From Desulfobacteraceae bacterium (GTDB lineage Bacteria; Desulfobacterota; Desulfobacteria; Desulfobacterales; Desulfobacteraceae): DNA of 15,296 nt. Of this stretch, positions 1 through 8,540 are shown in pieces. The notes beneath the pieces were generated by a model, which worked only from the letters and a program-made list of their open reading frames with translations, had not been told where the DNA came from and made no database searches. Where the stretch lies: NCBI GenBank assembly GCA_003354055.1, contig PIVQ01000101.1:1-15296 (forward strand), given 5' to 3'. Every line of letters begins with the position of its first letter. Within the stretch, counting starts at the first letter, position 1. A program made the position numbers and the translations under genes.

Positions 1-599
1 ATGCCGTGTCCGTCATTGTGGGTAATCTGATTGTTGGATATGTCGGCTGTGAGGGCGGCCCCGTTCTCGGCGTACAAATAGATACCGTTGCCTTCGGTCT
101 GGGTGATGGTGGTGTGGGTGATGGCAGTGGTGTGCGAGCCGTCATTGGCCTGCCAACTGATACCATGGGTTGCATATTCAATCGTACAATGCTTTATCCT
201 GAAATGCTTAAGCCCGGCTGTCCAGGTCGCGGCTATTCCTCCCCAATCCCCTTTCTGGCGGAAGGCCGCACCGGATGTGAATTCAATTTCATTTCCCAGA
301 GTTCCTTCTGCAATCAAGGAACCAAGCACAATTAATTCGGAAAGTGCGGTGTTCTGTCCTCCGGCTGTATCATCTGTCAGCGCTGAAAAAACCACTCGGG
401 TCCCGGGTTCTATTGTAAGGGAGAGGTGCTGGGGGACTGTCACATCTCCTGTAATCTCTACGGTACCGGTCCATGTTTCGTTTTCCGTTAGCGTACCTGA
501 GGTGGTGGCAGAAAATGCGAGGATCGGAAAAATAAACAAGATGCACAGAATTCCGGATGTAACCAAAGATATTAAAGTTTTCTTTTTATTTAAAATCAT
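1..599 (-). CDS. Exported parallel beta-helix protein, 3' end beyond window
   Basis: The reading frame is open from the ATG at 599 to the left edge, giving 199 codons without a stop. Residues 1-30 form a signal peptide: a lysine-rich start (MILNKKK), a hydrophobic core and a likely cleavage after Ala-Phe-Ser. The mature part opens with a WTG-TVEITGDVTV segment and a TIEPGTRVVF segment. This is the usual entry to right-handed parallel beta-helix proteins, and short Asn/Gly/His-rich coils such as ITHTTITQTEGNGIYLY follow. The start at 599 is preferred because GGA lies 7 bases upstream; in-frame ATGs at 611 and 626 have no clear ribosome binding site. It follows the rhodanese-like gene by 59 bases on the same strand with no terminator between them, so it probably belongs to the same operon. 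No catalytic residues can be assigned. The role is probably extracellular or periplasmic structure or carbohydrate interaction, which is inference. Confidence 0.75.
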   Translation of the reverse strand, partial: MILNKKKTLISLVTSGILCILFIFPILAFSATTSGTLTENETWTGTVEITGDVTVPQHLSLTIEPGTRVVFSALTDDTAGGQNTALSELIVLGSLIAEGTLGNEIEFTSGAAFRQKGDWGGIAATWTAGLKHFRIKHCTIEYATHGISWQANDGSHTTAITHTTITQTEGNGIYLYAENGAALTADISNNQITHNDGHG

Positions 600-658
600 T
601 TCTTTTTCCATGTTCATTGGTTTCATTTTATCGATCCAGTGTTTAGTTGTGTCCAAAT

Positions 659-1483
659 TTATTCGGCGCTGCTGTTTTTGCAGGGTTCACAATTTCCGAT
701 TTCTTTGGTGCGTTCGGATTTGGGGCGGTTGGCAAGCATCTGGGTGGTCTGTAAATCCTGATAGGCGTTTGATCCGTCGGTCAGACCGAAGACCTTGTGC
801 CTGTAGTGTATAGGAAATTGTTCCATAGTCCCGGCATAGTTGCTGCCGGATTCATTGAAGATGATAATGGATGTGGTTTCAGACATCTTTTTTGATGTCA
901 GAATATGGTTGAGTCGGGTGGATATATCGTTTTTTGATTTCCCGGAAGAGAGGGCAATGGCTTCCGGTATCGCTTTTTGTTTGGATGCCCGGGAGCCAAC
1001 GTCTATGATCAGCCAGTCTTCCCTGGTCTTGCCTGCAAAAAACTTGCGGGGTGATATGGTGTTCACGCTTTTAAAGGAAAAGGGATTGCCCACAAGCGTT
1101 CCGCCTTTTTGTTTCCAGGCTGCAATGCCGCCCTGGAGAACGGAGACGTTAAATCCTTTGGTGTTCAGAGCTTTTGCTTTGGAGATCAGTTCCCTGTGGT
1201 CAAAGCCCTGGTGGATCAGGATCACGGGGCGGGTTTTTAAAAAGGCTTTGGTCTTTATCAGGGAGGCCTTTACATTCAGGGAACCCGGGATCTTGAATTG
1301 GCTGAACTCTTTGGCAGGGCGGATATCCACCATAAAGAGTTTGTCTGCCTGATTGATCTTCTGCATCAGGGTTGTGACCGGTGTTACAAGGGCTGCTGCC
1401 GCTGGCTGCTTAGTTGCAGGAGTACAGAAGGCAGCTCCGCTTAGAGCCAGAAAAAAGGCCAGGGCTGTTATCAGTATTTTCAT
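659..1483 (-). CDS. Exported tandem rhodanese-fold protein lacking catalytic cysteines
   Basis: The product has 274 residues. A signal peptide covers roughly residues 1-20. The first rhodanese-fold domain (about 35-132) shows the MVDIRPAKEF segment, an IPGSLN segment and the LQGGIAAWKQ segment typical of the family. The second, weaker domain (about 143-250) has LIIDVGSRAS and VFGLTDGSNAYQ. At the position of the active-site cysteine, domain 1 has His91 (ILIHQGFDHRE) and domain 2 has Asn210 (IIIFNESGS), so sulfurtransferase activity by the usual mechanism is unlikely. The only cysteines in the mature protein are in a C-terminal CEPC motif (265-268), which could bind metal or act as a redox pair. 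The ATG overlaps the stop of the upstream giant gene as ATGA, and GGAG lies 8 bases upstream, indicating translational coupling. A binding or scaffold role in the envelope is an inference. Confidence 0.85.
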   Translation of the reverse strand: MKILITALAFFLALSGAAFCTPATKQPAAAALVTPVTTLMQKINQADKLFMVDIRPAKEFSQFKIPGSLNVKASLIKTKAFLKTRPVILIHQGFDHRELISKAKALNTKGFNVSVLQGGIAAWKQKGGTLVGNPFSFKSVNTISPRKFFAGKTREDWLIIDVGSRASKQKAIPEAIALSSGKSKNDISTRLNHILTSKKMSETTSIIIFNESGSNYAGTMEQFPIHYRHKVFGLTDGSNAYQDLQTTQMLANRPKSERTKEIGNCEPCKNSSAE

Positions 1484-4400
1484 TGGGTTGTCTCCAGTGT
1501 GATCTGTGTGGCCTGGTCGGCGGTGACAGAAACAGGATCGCTCCAGACCGTTCGTCCGTCCACATTCACCTTAAATTTATAACTGCCGTCCCCAGGCACC
1601 TGGAACAGGGCCAGGCCGTTGGCATCGGTGTAGGCGTAAGTGTTCAGGTATTGGTTGTTTTCATTGAATAGGTATACTTTTGCACCTTCTCTGGGTTCGT
1701 GTACCACAGTGACTTTAACGGCGGCAATGCCATGGGGTATGATCAGGCTTGTTCCAAGGGACTGGAAGGAATTCGACCAGAACTTGCGACCCATATAATC
1801 GGCCCTGATCTTATAAGGCTGATCCGGGAGGGAAAATTCCACCTGGCCCGCTTGATCAGTTGTCCTGTAGATATTTGTGTAGGAGGCTGAATCCGTGAAC
1901 AGGTAAGCTCGTATCCCGGTAATGGGTGTGTAAACTCCCTGGTAAAGGCTTTGTACGGTGATGTCCAGGTCCTTGTGGGACAAGGTAAAGTCAAAAGCCG
2001 TATCGGCGGTGACTGATATCGGATCGGTCCAGAACTGGTATCCTAAGTAGTCTGCCCGAAGTTTAAAGTCTCCCTCCGGCAGCTGGAATGCCAGTTCTCC
2101 GTCATCGTTGCCCGTCTGATAACTTCCCGTGTACGAACCGCTCTGGGTAAACAGGTAGGTCTTTATACCGGCAATCGGGGTCAGGTCGTCTTTCTGCAGG
2201 GTAACCGAGAGGTTGCCTCCGCCGGTGTTGAAGTCCAGAAGGTTGGTGCCGATATCCTGAACCGTGAAGGTATCACTCCAGATCTGGTGGCCGAAGATAT
2301 CCGCTCTCAGACTGATCTCAAGACCGACCGGAAGGGTGAACTGGGCAACGCCCGTGTCGTCGGTATACTGATATTGGCCCAGATAGGATTTGGTTTTTGA
2401 GAACAGGTATAATTTGCCGTTCTCGATGGTTGTATTTTTAGTGGATAATGTTACCTGTGTTGTTTCATGGGGCAGCATCAGGGTATGGGACAACTGGTCC
2501 GGCACCGACACGGGATCGCTCCAGTACTGCTGTCCCATGTAATCAAACCGGAACACATAAGATCCGTCTGCCAGGTCAAACAGGGCGCTGCCCTCGTTAT
2601 CCGTGGTGGCGTACAGTCCAATATAGGACTTGTTCTCCGTGAATACATAGGTTTTAATGCCGGTGATGGGCTGGCCTGAGTCTTTTTCGGCAATGAATTC
2701 AAAGCTGCCGCCCCCTACGGAGATGTCAACGGGATTGGCAATATCCGGTGCCAGGGCTGCGATACTGCTCCAGTATTGGCTGCCCTCGTAATCCGCACGG
2801 AAGGTATAGCTGCCTTCGGGAATCATGAAGCTGACCTTGCCATCGGTATCGGTTTTTTTGTAGTCGCCCAGGTATGATCCTGCACCGGAAAAGAGGTATA
2901 CCTTCAGATCCGCCTGGGGCAGGCCAGCACCTGCGACCGATACGTCTGCAAGGGCCGTGGGTATGTTTATATCCGTATCCAGACCGGTGAACGCTTCGGA
3001 CCAGAACTGCTGTCCAAGTACATCTGTCCGGATTTTAAAGGCGCGGTCCGGCAGGGAGTAAACCACCTGACCCTGGTCGTCTGTCTTTTGATAGAGGTTC
3101 AGGTATTGGCCTGAAGGACTGAACAGATAGGTTTTAACTTCGGTAACAGGCGTGGCGGTTCCCTGGTAAACCCCTGCAACCGTGATGCTAATATCCTTGT
3201 GGGGCAGTGTCAGGTCAATGGATGTATGATCTGCAATCCAGGTTGTATCTGTCCAGAATTGATAGCCCAGGTAATCCGTCCTGATTTTATACTCGCCCTT
3301 GGTGACTTCAAATGCTGCCTTACCCGTATCATCCGTTCTCTGGTATTTGCTCAGATAACTTCCGGACGGGCTGAACAGATACATCTTGATACCGGATATC
3401 GGGGTGTCAGCGTCCTTTTGCAGGGTAATGGTGAATGTGCCGCCGCCGGCATCGTATTCAAATTGGTTTGTTCCGCCGCTCTGGATCGGGGGCGGTTCTA
3501 TCCAGTATTGATTGCCGAGGATGTCGGCCCTGAACTTATAGGTCTGACCCACCGGCAGTTCAAAGGAGACCCGGCCGTTTGCATCTGTTTTCTGATATTG
3601 GCTCAGATAAGAGCCCGATTCTGAGAACAGGTAGACCTTATAGCCTTGCACAGGTCCGTTGGCCGTTACAATATCAACATCAATGGTTTCAACCGGTATG
3701 GTCACCTTTGTGTACATGGTATCGGGCAGGATGACCGGATCGGACCAGAACTGTGAGCCAAGGTAATCGATCCTGAACCGGTAAGACTCTCCTGTGAATT
3801 TATCAGGATCAAAAAGCGCAAGACCTTCACTGTCTGTTTTGGTGTAGAACCCGGCATAACTACCGGATTCCTTGAAAACATAGATCTTTGTACTGGCTAT
3901 TGGGGTGCTCTTATCCGTGACCAGTTCCAGAGTGACCTGGTCAAGACCGAATATATATTCGTGGGTCTGGATTTCAGTGGCATTGCCCACGGCGTCAACC
4001 GCCATGCATTTTAAAGTGGTTGATTCTAAGATCTCCACAGGTGCGGTGTAAGGTGTTGCACCCGGACCCGGTGTTGTGTCGTCGAGAGTATAAAATATAT
4101 CTGCAGGTTCGTCCGCCTTAATTTCCACATCAACCGGGCTGTCGTACTCTCCCCCCGGCGGGGTGATGTCAAGGTTCGGTGGGGTGCGGTCAATGGTGAT
4201 TTTGACCGGGGCATGATGGGTGATCTGCACGTCTTCATCTGAGATTACGGCATAAATATAATAGATGCCGTAATCCAGGCCTGAGATATCCCAGGTATAG
4301 GTATCCTGGTCTCCTTCAGCGTCTTCCTGGATATCACCGGCAATCAGGGTGCCGTTTTCCCCTGAAGGATCGTTGGAGTAGTAAAGGGAGATCAGGGCAG

Positions 4401-7400
4401 AGCTGTCCGGATCATCATCCGTCCACTGGAGGGCCATGGTATCATCATTGGTTGCCACATCTTCAAAGGGCAGGATGATTTCAATGGCAGGTTCGGCATT
4501 GACGTAATCGGTTTTTATAAAAAAGGATGAGACTTGCGTCCAGGCGCCGGGAACACCGTGTTCATCCATAGCGCGGGCACGCCAGAAGTACCATGTGTTG
4601 TTAGATAAGGATATGGGAACGGTCCAGTCCGGTGACGAAGTGGTCTCCTGGTAAACGAACCGGGTGAGTTCGGCCGTGGTATAGATTTCAAACTGATATT
4701 CAAGCGTATCCGCGTCAGGGTCCGAGGCCTGGTGCATAGATAATACCGGGCTTCGGGTATCCACCCAGGCGGTATCCCCCGGATTTTTTATGGTGGGTGT
4801 TGACGGGGCGTCATTGATTTGGTTGACAAAAAACTGTCCTGTGACCCATGCGCTTTCGGCACTACCGTCACTGGCCTTTACCCGCCAGAAGTATCCTGTG
4901 TTTTCTTTCAGGCCGAACACCTGCCAGGATGTGGTTTCAAATCCTTCCTGGATCTGGCCGGAGCTTTGTTTTTCCGGGGAGTCAAAGGTGTCGGAGACAT
5001 CCACTTCAAAGATGTATGTGAGGGGATCACCGTTTTCATCAACGCTATTTTCCAGGGTTAATAAGGTATCTAAGGTTTCGATTTCAGCTTGAAGGGCAGG
5101 GGATTGGATAGACGGATTCCCGGGTGCCTGGTTTTCCGTATCCACATAAAATGAGTGCACGGCTGTGGTTGTTACGCCGCCGTTACCGTCGTCCGCTGTC
5201 ACCCGCCAGAAGTAAAAGGTCTTGTCATCAAGTTCAGACGGTACGGTCCATGAGGTGGTGGTATCGTTCCCCTGACTGACAGGTCCGCTGGATACGACTT
5301 GCGTTGCCAGGGTATCATCCGTGTAGATTTCAAAGGTATAGGTAATGGGGTTATAATCTATATCAGTGCTGTTCATGACGGTGAGTATCGGAGTGAGGGA
5401 GGCAACCCCTGAATTATCGGAGGGGCCGGCAACGGTAAATGCAGACGGTGGATCATTTTCCCGGTTTACAAAGAAATCATAATAGGCCCAGAGGCTTGAG
5501 CCTTCCTGGTCTGCAGATCTTACCCGCCAGTAGTAACGGGTGTTGTCCGGCAGATCCACCGGTACCTGCCAGGTGGTGGTGGTTCCGGAAGAGGGTACCT
5601 GGGTGTCTCCGGTGTCGGCCACCCAGTTGTAGATCATGGTATCCCGGGGTTCAAAGGCCCGGGCAACCTTGTCCTGGCCCGCAACAAGCTCGGTCATCTG
5701 CTCGTCTGCATATACTTCAAACGAATAATCGATTGTATCGTCCTGGGTATCGGAGCTGTTTTCTATGACAAGTTCCGGTGTCTCTTCGGTGACCGGGATA
5801 TTCGGATGGGGGTACAGGGGATCCGGTGTGGTCGGGGCGGATTCATCCAGGGTCGGGTCGGTCTGGTCCGTAAATTCCAGGATATCGATAACGCCGTCAT
5901 GGTCAAAATCCCCGCTGCCGTCCCTTGATAGATCCTGGAAATGTGTCTGTTCCCATGAGTCGAGCATCCCGTCCATGTCTGTGTCGTTGGCATCGAAAAC
6001 ATCGATCTGAACCCGCCGGTCTGATGTCAGCTGACCGTCTGATGCTGAAAAAGTGACCACATAGCTGCCCTTTTGACCTGATGCGGGTGTCCAGTCAAAT
6101 ATACCGGTGCCGTCTTTGCCGTCGGTCAGGGTTGCTCCTGCAGGCAGCGGGGCTGCGGAAAGGGCGGGTATGGTGCCGTTGGGGTCGCTTGCCTGGATGA
6201 TGAACGAGATCTGCTGATTCTCGTGGCCGGCCTTATCCTGAATATATTGAAGTACAGGAGGCTGCGGGGAGGCGGTGAGTGCATCAAAAACAAAGGTATA
6301 GGTATCTGTGGTATTTGCGTCAAAGAGATTGACATAGTGCGCCCACTCATGGGTCTCGGAATCCTGTACCTTTGACAGCCATGCATTGGCCGGATTTATC
6401 TCCTTGCCGTCGGACCTTATCACCTGAGTAAGGAGTTTGGTCCCGGCATGGGGATCGGGCAGTTGGCTGTACATGAACCCGGCTGTGGCCGGGACCGTAA
6501 ATGTGTAATGGGATTGCAAGCCCTGGTTTTCTTTGAAGGCCAGAGAGGATGCAGAGGATTGATCCGTCACCTCAAACTCTGTATTGTCCGACTCGTACAC
6601 CGTATAGATATCATCAGCACGGCTTAAAAAATCACGGACAAGGTCTCTTCCGGGCAGGTCCGCCAGAACGTCACGGACCAGGGTGTGGGTCCGGATCTCT
6701 TTAATCAGGGAGGTCAGTTCACCGCCCAGTTCATCTGCATGGGTGAACGTGGCATCAAAATCGATGAACTTTCCGGACAGGGAACAGGTCATGATCCACC
6801 GGGCATTGGACGAGGTGTCGGGATCAATGGTGCCGAAATTCACCAGCAGGCTTTCCGGGGTTTCTTCTCCGTTAACCTCACTGCCCGTAATGGTGAAGTT
6901 GATCAGCAGCCCCTGGTCATTGTCGACTATTTTGGGCTGTGCAGAGTCTATTTTTAAATTCTGGGCAATACCGCTGCCGGAGTTTTGTACCCGGACCCCC
7001 AGTGTAAAGGGAGTGCTGGCTTCGATCTGGGAGGTGAACGGGTCATCCCCGTATACCTGTGAGGGTAAAAAATAATCAAGGGTCAGGTCAGGCATGGGTT
7101 TGACAAAGATATAATCCGGGCTGACCTCTATACTGTTCTCTTCTCCGCCGATGGTATAGGTCAGGGATGCGCCTACGTTGTACAGCTTACCTTTTGCAAG
7201 ACCGTTGGACGCACCGGGTGCAGGGATGATCAGCCAGTGAATCTCGGAGGATGAATCCGCAGGGACCTGTCCTGAACCCGTTACATCGTCTATATTGATC
7301 ATCTCATCGATACGGATATAAAAAGAGGCGTCAGGATCATCGGCATCGGAGGTGGCCGCAACAGGGGTCCCGTCTTCATCCGTAAACCATACCGTAACCT

Positions 7401-7614
7401 GGATGTTTTCCAGAGGGGCATGGGTCAACCCGTTGTTGATCTTCATATGGGCATCAAAGGCCTGCCGCTCCAGGGTCAACTCCTGCTTTACTTCGATCTT
7501 GACCCTTGCGCAGGTGGATTCTTCAGCCCAAAGCGGCAAGGCAAGTATAGAGTAAAGAAGAACAAATAATAGCAGGTAAATTGCACTGATTTTTGTCCGG
7601 ATTTGATAACTCAT
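1480..7614 (-). CDS. Giant secreted modular protein with ten C-terminal beta-sandwich repeats
   Basis: The product has 2044 residues from the ATG at 7614, which has GAGGG 6 bases upstream. A longer frame to 7791 would run through the preceding gene and lacks a signal peptide. Residues 1-30 are a signal peptide (cleavage after LWA). The rest reads in order: an N-terminal adhesion-type region with a CARDB-like part (about 205-345); a putative Ig/cadherin-like domain (452-541); an Asp-rich thrombospondin-3/dockerin-like calcium-binding linker (543-588, e.g. DFDHDGVIDILEF); four fibronectin-III-like modules marked by YFWRV (596-1042); another Ig-like module (1043-1142); a chitobiase C-terminal-like domain (1143-1226, IFYTLDDTTP); and ten repeats of 80-84 residues (1227-2044). 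There is no LPXTG, PEP-CTERM or autotransporter tail, so how it stays on the surface is unclear. It is co-transcribed with a transglutaminase-like gene 20 bases upstream and overlaps the rhodanese gene by 4 bases. Probably a surface adhesin or structural protein; substrate unknown. Confidence 0.85.
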   Translation of the reverse strand: MSYQIRTKISAIYLLLFVLLYSILALPLWAEESTCARVKIEVKQELTLERQAFDAHMKINNGLTHAPLENIQVTVWFTDEDGTPVAATSDADDPDASFYIRIDEMINIDDVTGSGQVPADSSSEIHWLIIPAPGASNGLAKGKLYNVGASLTYTIGGEENSIEVSPDYIFVKPMPDLTLDYFLPSQVYGDDPFTSQIEASTPFTLGVRVQNSGSGIAQNLKIDSAQPKIVDNDQGLLINFTITGSEVNGEETPESLLVNFGTIDPDTSSNARWIMTCSLSGKFIDFDATFTHADELGGELTSLIKEIRTHTLVRDVLADLPGRDLVRDFLSRADDIYTVYESDNTEFEVTDQSSASSLAFKENQGLQSHYTFTVPATAGFMYSQLPDPHAGTKLLTQVIRSDGKEINPANAWLSKVQDSETHEWAHYVNLFDANTTDTYTFVFDALTASPQPPVLQYIQDKAGHENQQISFIIQASDPNGTIPALSAAPLPAGATLTDGKDGTGIFDWTPASGQKGSYVVTFSASDGQLTSDRRVQIDVFDANDTDMDGMLDSWEQTHFQDLSRDGSGDFDHDGVIDILEFTDQTDPTLDESAPTTPDPLYPHPNIPVTEETPELVIENSSDTQDDTIDYSFEVYADEQMTELVAGQDKVARAFEPRDTMIYNWVADTGDTQVPSSGTTTTWQVPVDLPDNTRYYWRVRSADQEGSSLWAYYDFFVNRENDPPSAFTVAGPSDNSGVASLTPILTVMNSTDIDYNPITYTFEIYTDDTLATQVVSSGPVSQGNDTTTSWTVPSELDDKTFYFWRVTADDGNGGVTTTAVHSFYVDTENQAPGNPSIQSPALQAEIETLDTLLTLENSVDENGDPLTYIFEVDVSDTFDSPEKQSSGQIQEGFETTSWQVFGLKENTGYFWRVKASDGSAESAWVTGQFFVNQINDAPSTPTIKNPGDTAWVDTRSPVLSMHQASDPDADTLEYQFEIYTTAELTRFVYQETTSSPDWTVPISLSNNTWYFWRARAMDEHGVPGAWTQVSSFFIKTDYVNAEPAIEIILPFEDVATNDDTMALQWTDDDPDSSALISLYYSNDPSGENGTLIAGDIQEDAEGDQDTYTWDISGLDYGIYYIYAVISDEDVQITHHAPVKITIDRTPPNLDITPPGGEYDSPVDVEIKADEPADIFYTLDDTTPGPGATPYTAPVEILESTTLKCMAVDAVGNATEIQTHEYIFGLDQVTLELVTDKSTPIASTKIYVFKESGSYAGFYTKTDSEGLALFDPDKFTGESYRFRIDYLGSQFWSDPVILPDTMYTKVTIPVETIDVDIVTANGPVQGYKVYLFSESGSYLSQYQKTDANGRVSFELPVGQTYKFRADILGNQYWIEPPPIQSGGTNQFEYDAGGGTFTITLQKDADTPISGIKMYLFSPSGSYLSKYQRTDDTGKAAFEVTKGEYKIRTDYLGYQFWTDTTWIADHTSIDLTLPHKDISITVAGVYQGTATPVTEVKTYLFSPSGQYLNLYQKTDDQGQVVYSLPDRAFKIRTDVLGQQFWSEAFTGLDTDINIPTALADVSVAGAGLPQADLKVYLFSGAGSYLGDYKKTDTDGKVSFMIPEGSYTFRADYEGSQYWSSIAALAPDIANPVDISVGGGSFEFIAEKDSGQPITGIKTYVFTENKSYIGLYATTDNEGSALFDLADGSYVFRFDYMGQQYWSDPVSVPDQLSHTLMLPHETTQVTLSTKNTTIENGKLYLFSKTKSYLGQYQYTDDTGVAQFTLPVGLEISLRADIFGHQIWSDTFTVQDIGTNLLDFNTGGGNLSVTLQKDDLTPIAGIKTYLFTQSGSYTGSYQTGNDDGELAFQLPEGDFKLRADYLGYQFWTDPISVTADTAFDFTLSHKDLDITVQSLYQGVYTPITGIRAYLFTDSASYTNIYRTTDQAGQVEFSLPDQPYKIRADYMGRKFWSNSFQSLGTSLIIPHGIAAVKVTVVHEPREGAKVYLFNENNQYLNTYAYTDANGLALFQVPGDGSYKFKVNVDGRTVWSDPVSVTADQATQITLETTQ
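1483..2706 (-). repeat. Five-unit repeat block B within the giant protein (units 6-10)
   Basis: Five further units of 82, 82, 82, 82 and 80 residues (protein residues 1637-2044), running to the last residue before the stop. Unit by unit they match block A: units 1 and 6 end in an x-x-E-T tail, units 2 and 7 end in Gly-Gly-Gly, units 3 and 8 share LQKD-x-x-TPI and end in HKD, units 4 and 9 share YQG-x-x-TP, and units 5 and 10 are the short 80-residue forms. The block structure therefore looks like a duplication of five units rather than ten independent single-unit copies. Unit limits in protein order are 2706-2461, 2460-2215, 2214-1969, 1968-1723 and 1722-1483. Confidence 0.85.
2707..3936 (-). 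repeat. Five-unit repeat block A within the giant protein (units 1-5)
   Basis: Five tandem units of 84, 82, 82, 82 and 80 residues (protein residues 1227-1636). Each has the pattern K-x-Y-[LV]-F, then a GSYL-type turn, T-D-x-x-G, a Y-[KR]-[FI]-R-x-D strand and G-x-Q-[FY]-W. The fold is probably a small transthyretin/CnaB-like beta-sandwich similar to carboxypeptidase regulatory-like domains; this is judged from the T-D-x-x-G plus L-P-x-G pattern only. Approximate unit limits on the DNA, in protein order, are 3936-3685, 3684-3439, 3438-3193, 3192-2947 and 2946-2707. Confidence 0.85.
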
Positions 7615-7634
7615 TTTTTCCCTCAAGCTTAAGT

Positions 7635-8537
7635 TTAACGGTTCATTCGTACACTGACCCCCGTGCCCTGATATCTGAATCTCTGATACCCTTTCATGAC
7701 CGGTGCTGCACGATCTGATATGATGTTCATGGCAATGTAGCCCTGGCTTTCTTTGCCAAATACTTTTTTCTGGCAGTCTGCAAGCACCCATTTTCCGTCC
7801 AGGTAAACTTCGGCCCAGTTATGGTAATCGGAAGATTTGAGAATGCAGTTGCCCGCGCAGACATACCCGCCCATTCCCCTGGCTGGGATATTATTGGTCC
7901 GGCACAGGGCAACAAATAGATACATGAACTCGGTACAATCCCCTTGCGCTGTTTTCAGGGCGTGGAGCGCACCTAATTTTTCTTTTGTATAGCCGGTTGC
8001 TTTGATATGTGATGACACCCATTCATAGATGTTTTTAGCTGTCTGGGCAGATTTGGGATGCGCTAATTTTCGTGCCCGGCGAACCAGATCCGGATGGGCG
8101 GATTCAATAAACGGTTCCGGCTGCAGATATGGGCTAAAGTCCTTTATCCCAGTTTTTTGAGGAACCGCATAATGGCTTATTTCTGCACTGATTTGTACCA
8201 GACGCGTGGCAAACGGTGGCAGGTCTTCAACGGCAAAGACAAGGACCTGATTGCCTAAGTCATCTTTTTTAGTTTGAAAGGGATAGTTGGCTTTAATAGC
8301 TTTGGATGATTGGAAGGCGGTCTCCGGTACCGGGGAAAAGAGGTATAATTGCCCGTCCGTGATTAAGGAATTGGTTTTATTTTTAAGGGTTACGCCGTAT
8401 TTGATTTGTGTCGGCTCTCCTGTAAGCCCAATGTTTTGCTCAGGGGGACGGGATATAAGGAAGATGACGGCCAAGACAAGTAAAACAACAAGAATACCTG
8501 AGATCTGCGCCTGTTTCTTTGTTTTGAAAGGTCCCAT
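7635..8537 (-). CDS. Membrane-anchored transglutaminase-like (papain-fold) protein
   Basis: The product has 300 residues. One membrane-spanning segment near the N-terminus (about 13-29) after a basic start suggests an inner-membrane anchor with the rest in the periplasm. Residues 45-125 form a beta-rich region. The transglutaminase-like core (about 150-260) has the Cys-His-Asp triad: Cys201 in QGDCTEF, His239 in YHNWAEVYLDGKW and Asp254 in VLADC. Four more cysteines (212, 227, 231, 255) lie around the active site and may form disulfides. Bacterial members of this superfamily are mostly proteases or amidases, some are cross-linking enzymes, and the sequence alone does not decide which. A G-rich ribosome binding site (GGTGGGGG) lies before the ATG, inside the end of the small upstream frame that stops 3 bases earlier. 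The giant surface protein gene starts 20 bases downstream, so the giant protein or its repeats are the obvious candidate substrate, which is inference. Confidence 0.85.
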   Translation of the reverse strand: MGPFKTKKQAQISGILVVLLVLAVIFLISRPPEQNIGLTGEPTQIKYGVTLKNKTNSLITDGQLYLFSPVPETAFQSSKAIKANYPFQTKKDDLGNQVLVFAVEDLPPFATRLVQISAEISHYAVPQKTGIKDFSPYLQPEPFIESAHPDLVRRARKLAHPKSAQTAKNIYEWVSSHIKATGYTKEKLGALHALKTAQGDCTEFMYLFVALCRTNNIPARGMGGYVCAGNCILKSSDYHNWAEVYLDGKWVLADCQKKVFGKESQGYIAMNIISDRAAPVMKGYQRFRYQGTGVSVRMNR

Positions 8538-8540
8538 GTA

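Noticed and set aside
88..813. Plus-strand frame of 241 codons over the beta-helix and rhodanese genes
   Set aside because: It runs antisense across two exported proteins with clear signal peptides and domains. Its translation is rich in Ser, Val, Trp and Cys without any recognisable domain.
1483..3936. CRISPR or DNA tandem repeat array
   Set aside because: The periodicity of about 246 bases is protein-level repetition inside one open frame. The DNA copies are diverged, with no short identical repeats and spacers.
7615..7791. N-terminal extension of the giant protein to 7791
   Set aside because: It lies inside the end of the transglutaminase-like gene in another frame. The ATG at 7614 has a good ribosome binding site and begins a perfect signal peptide.
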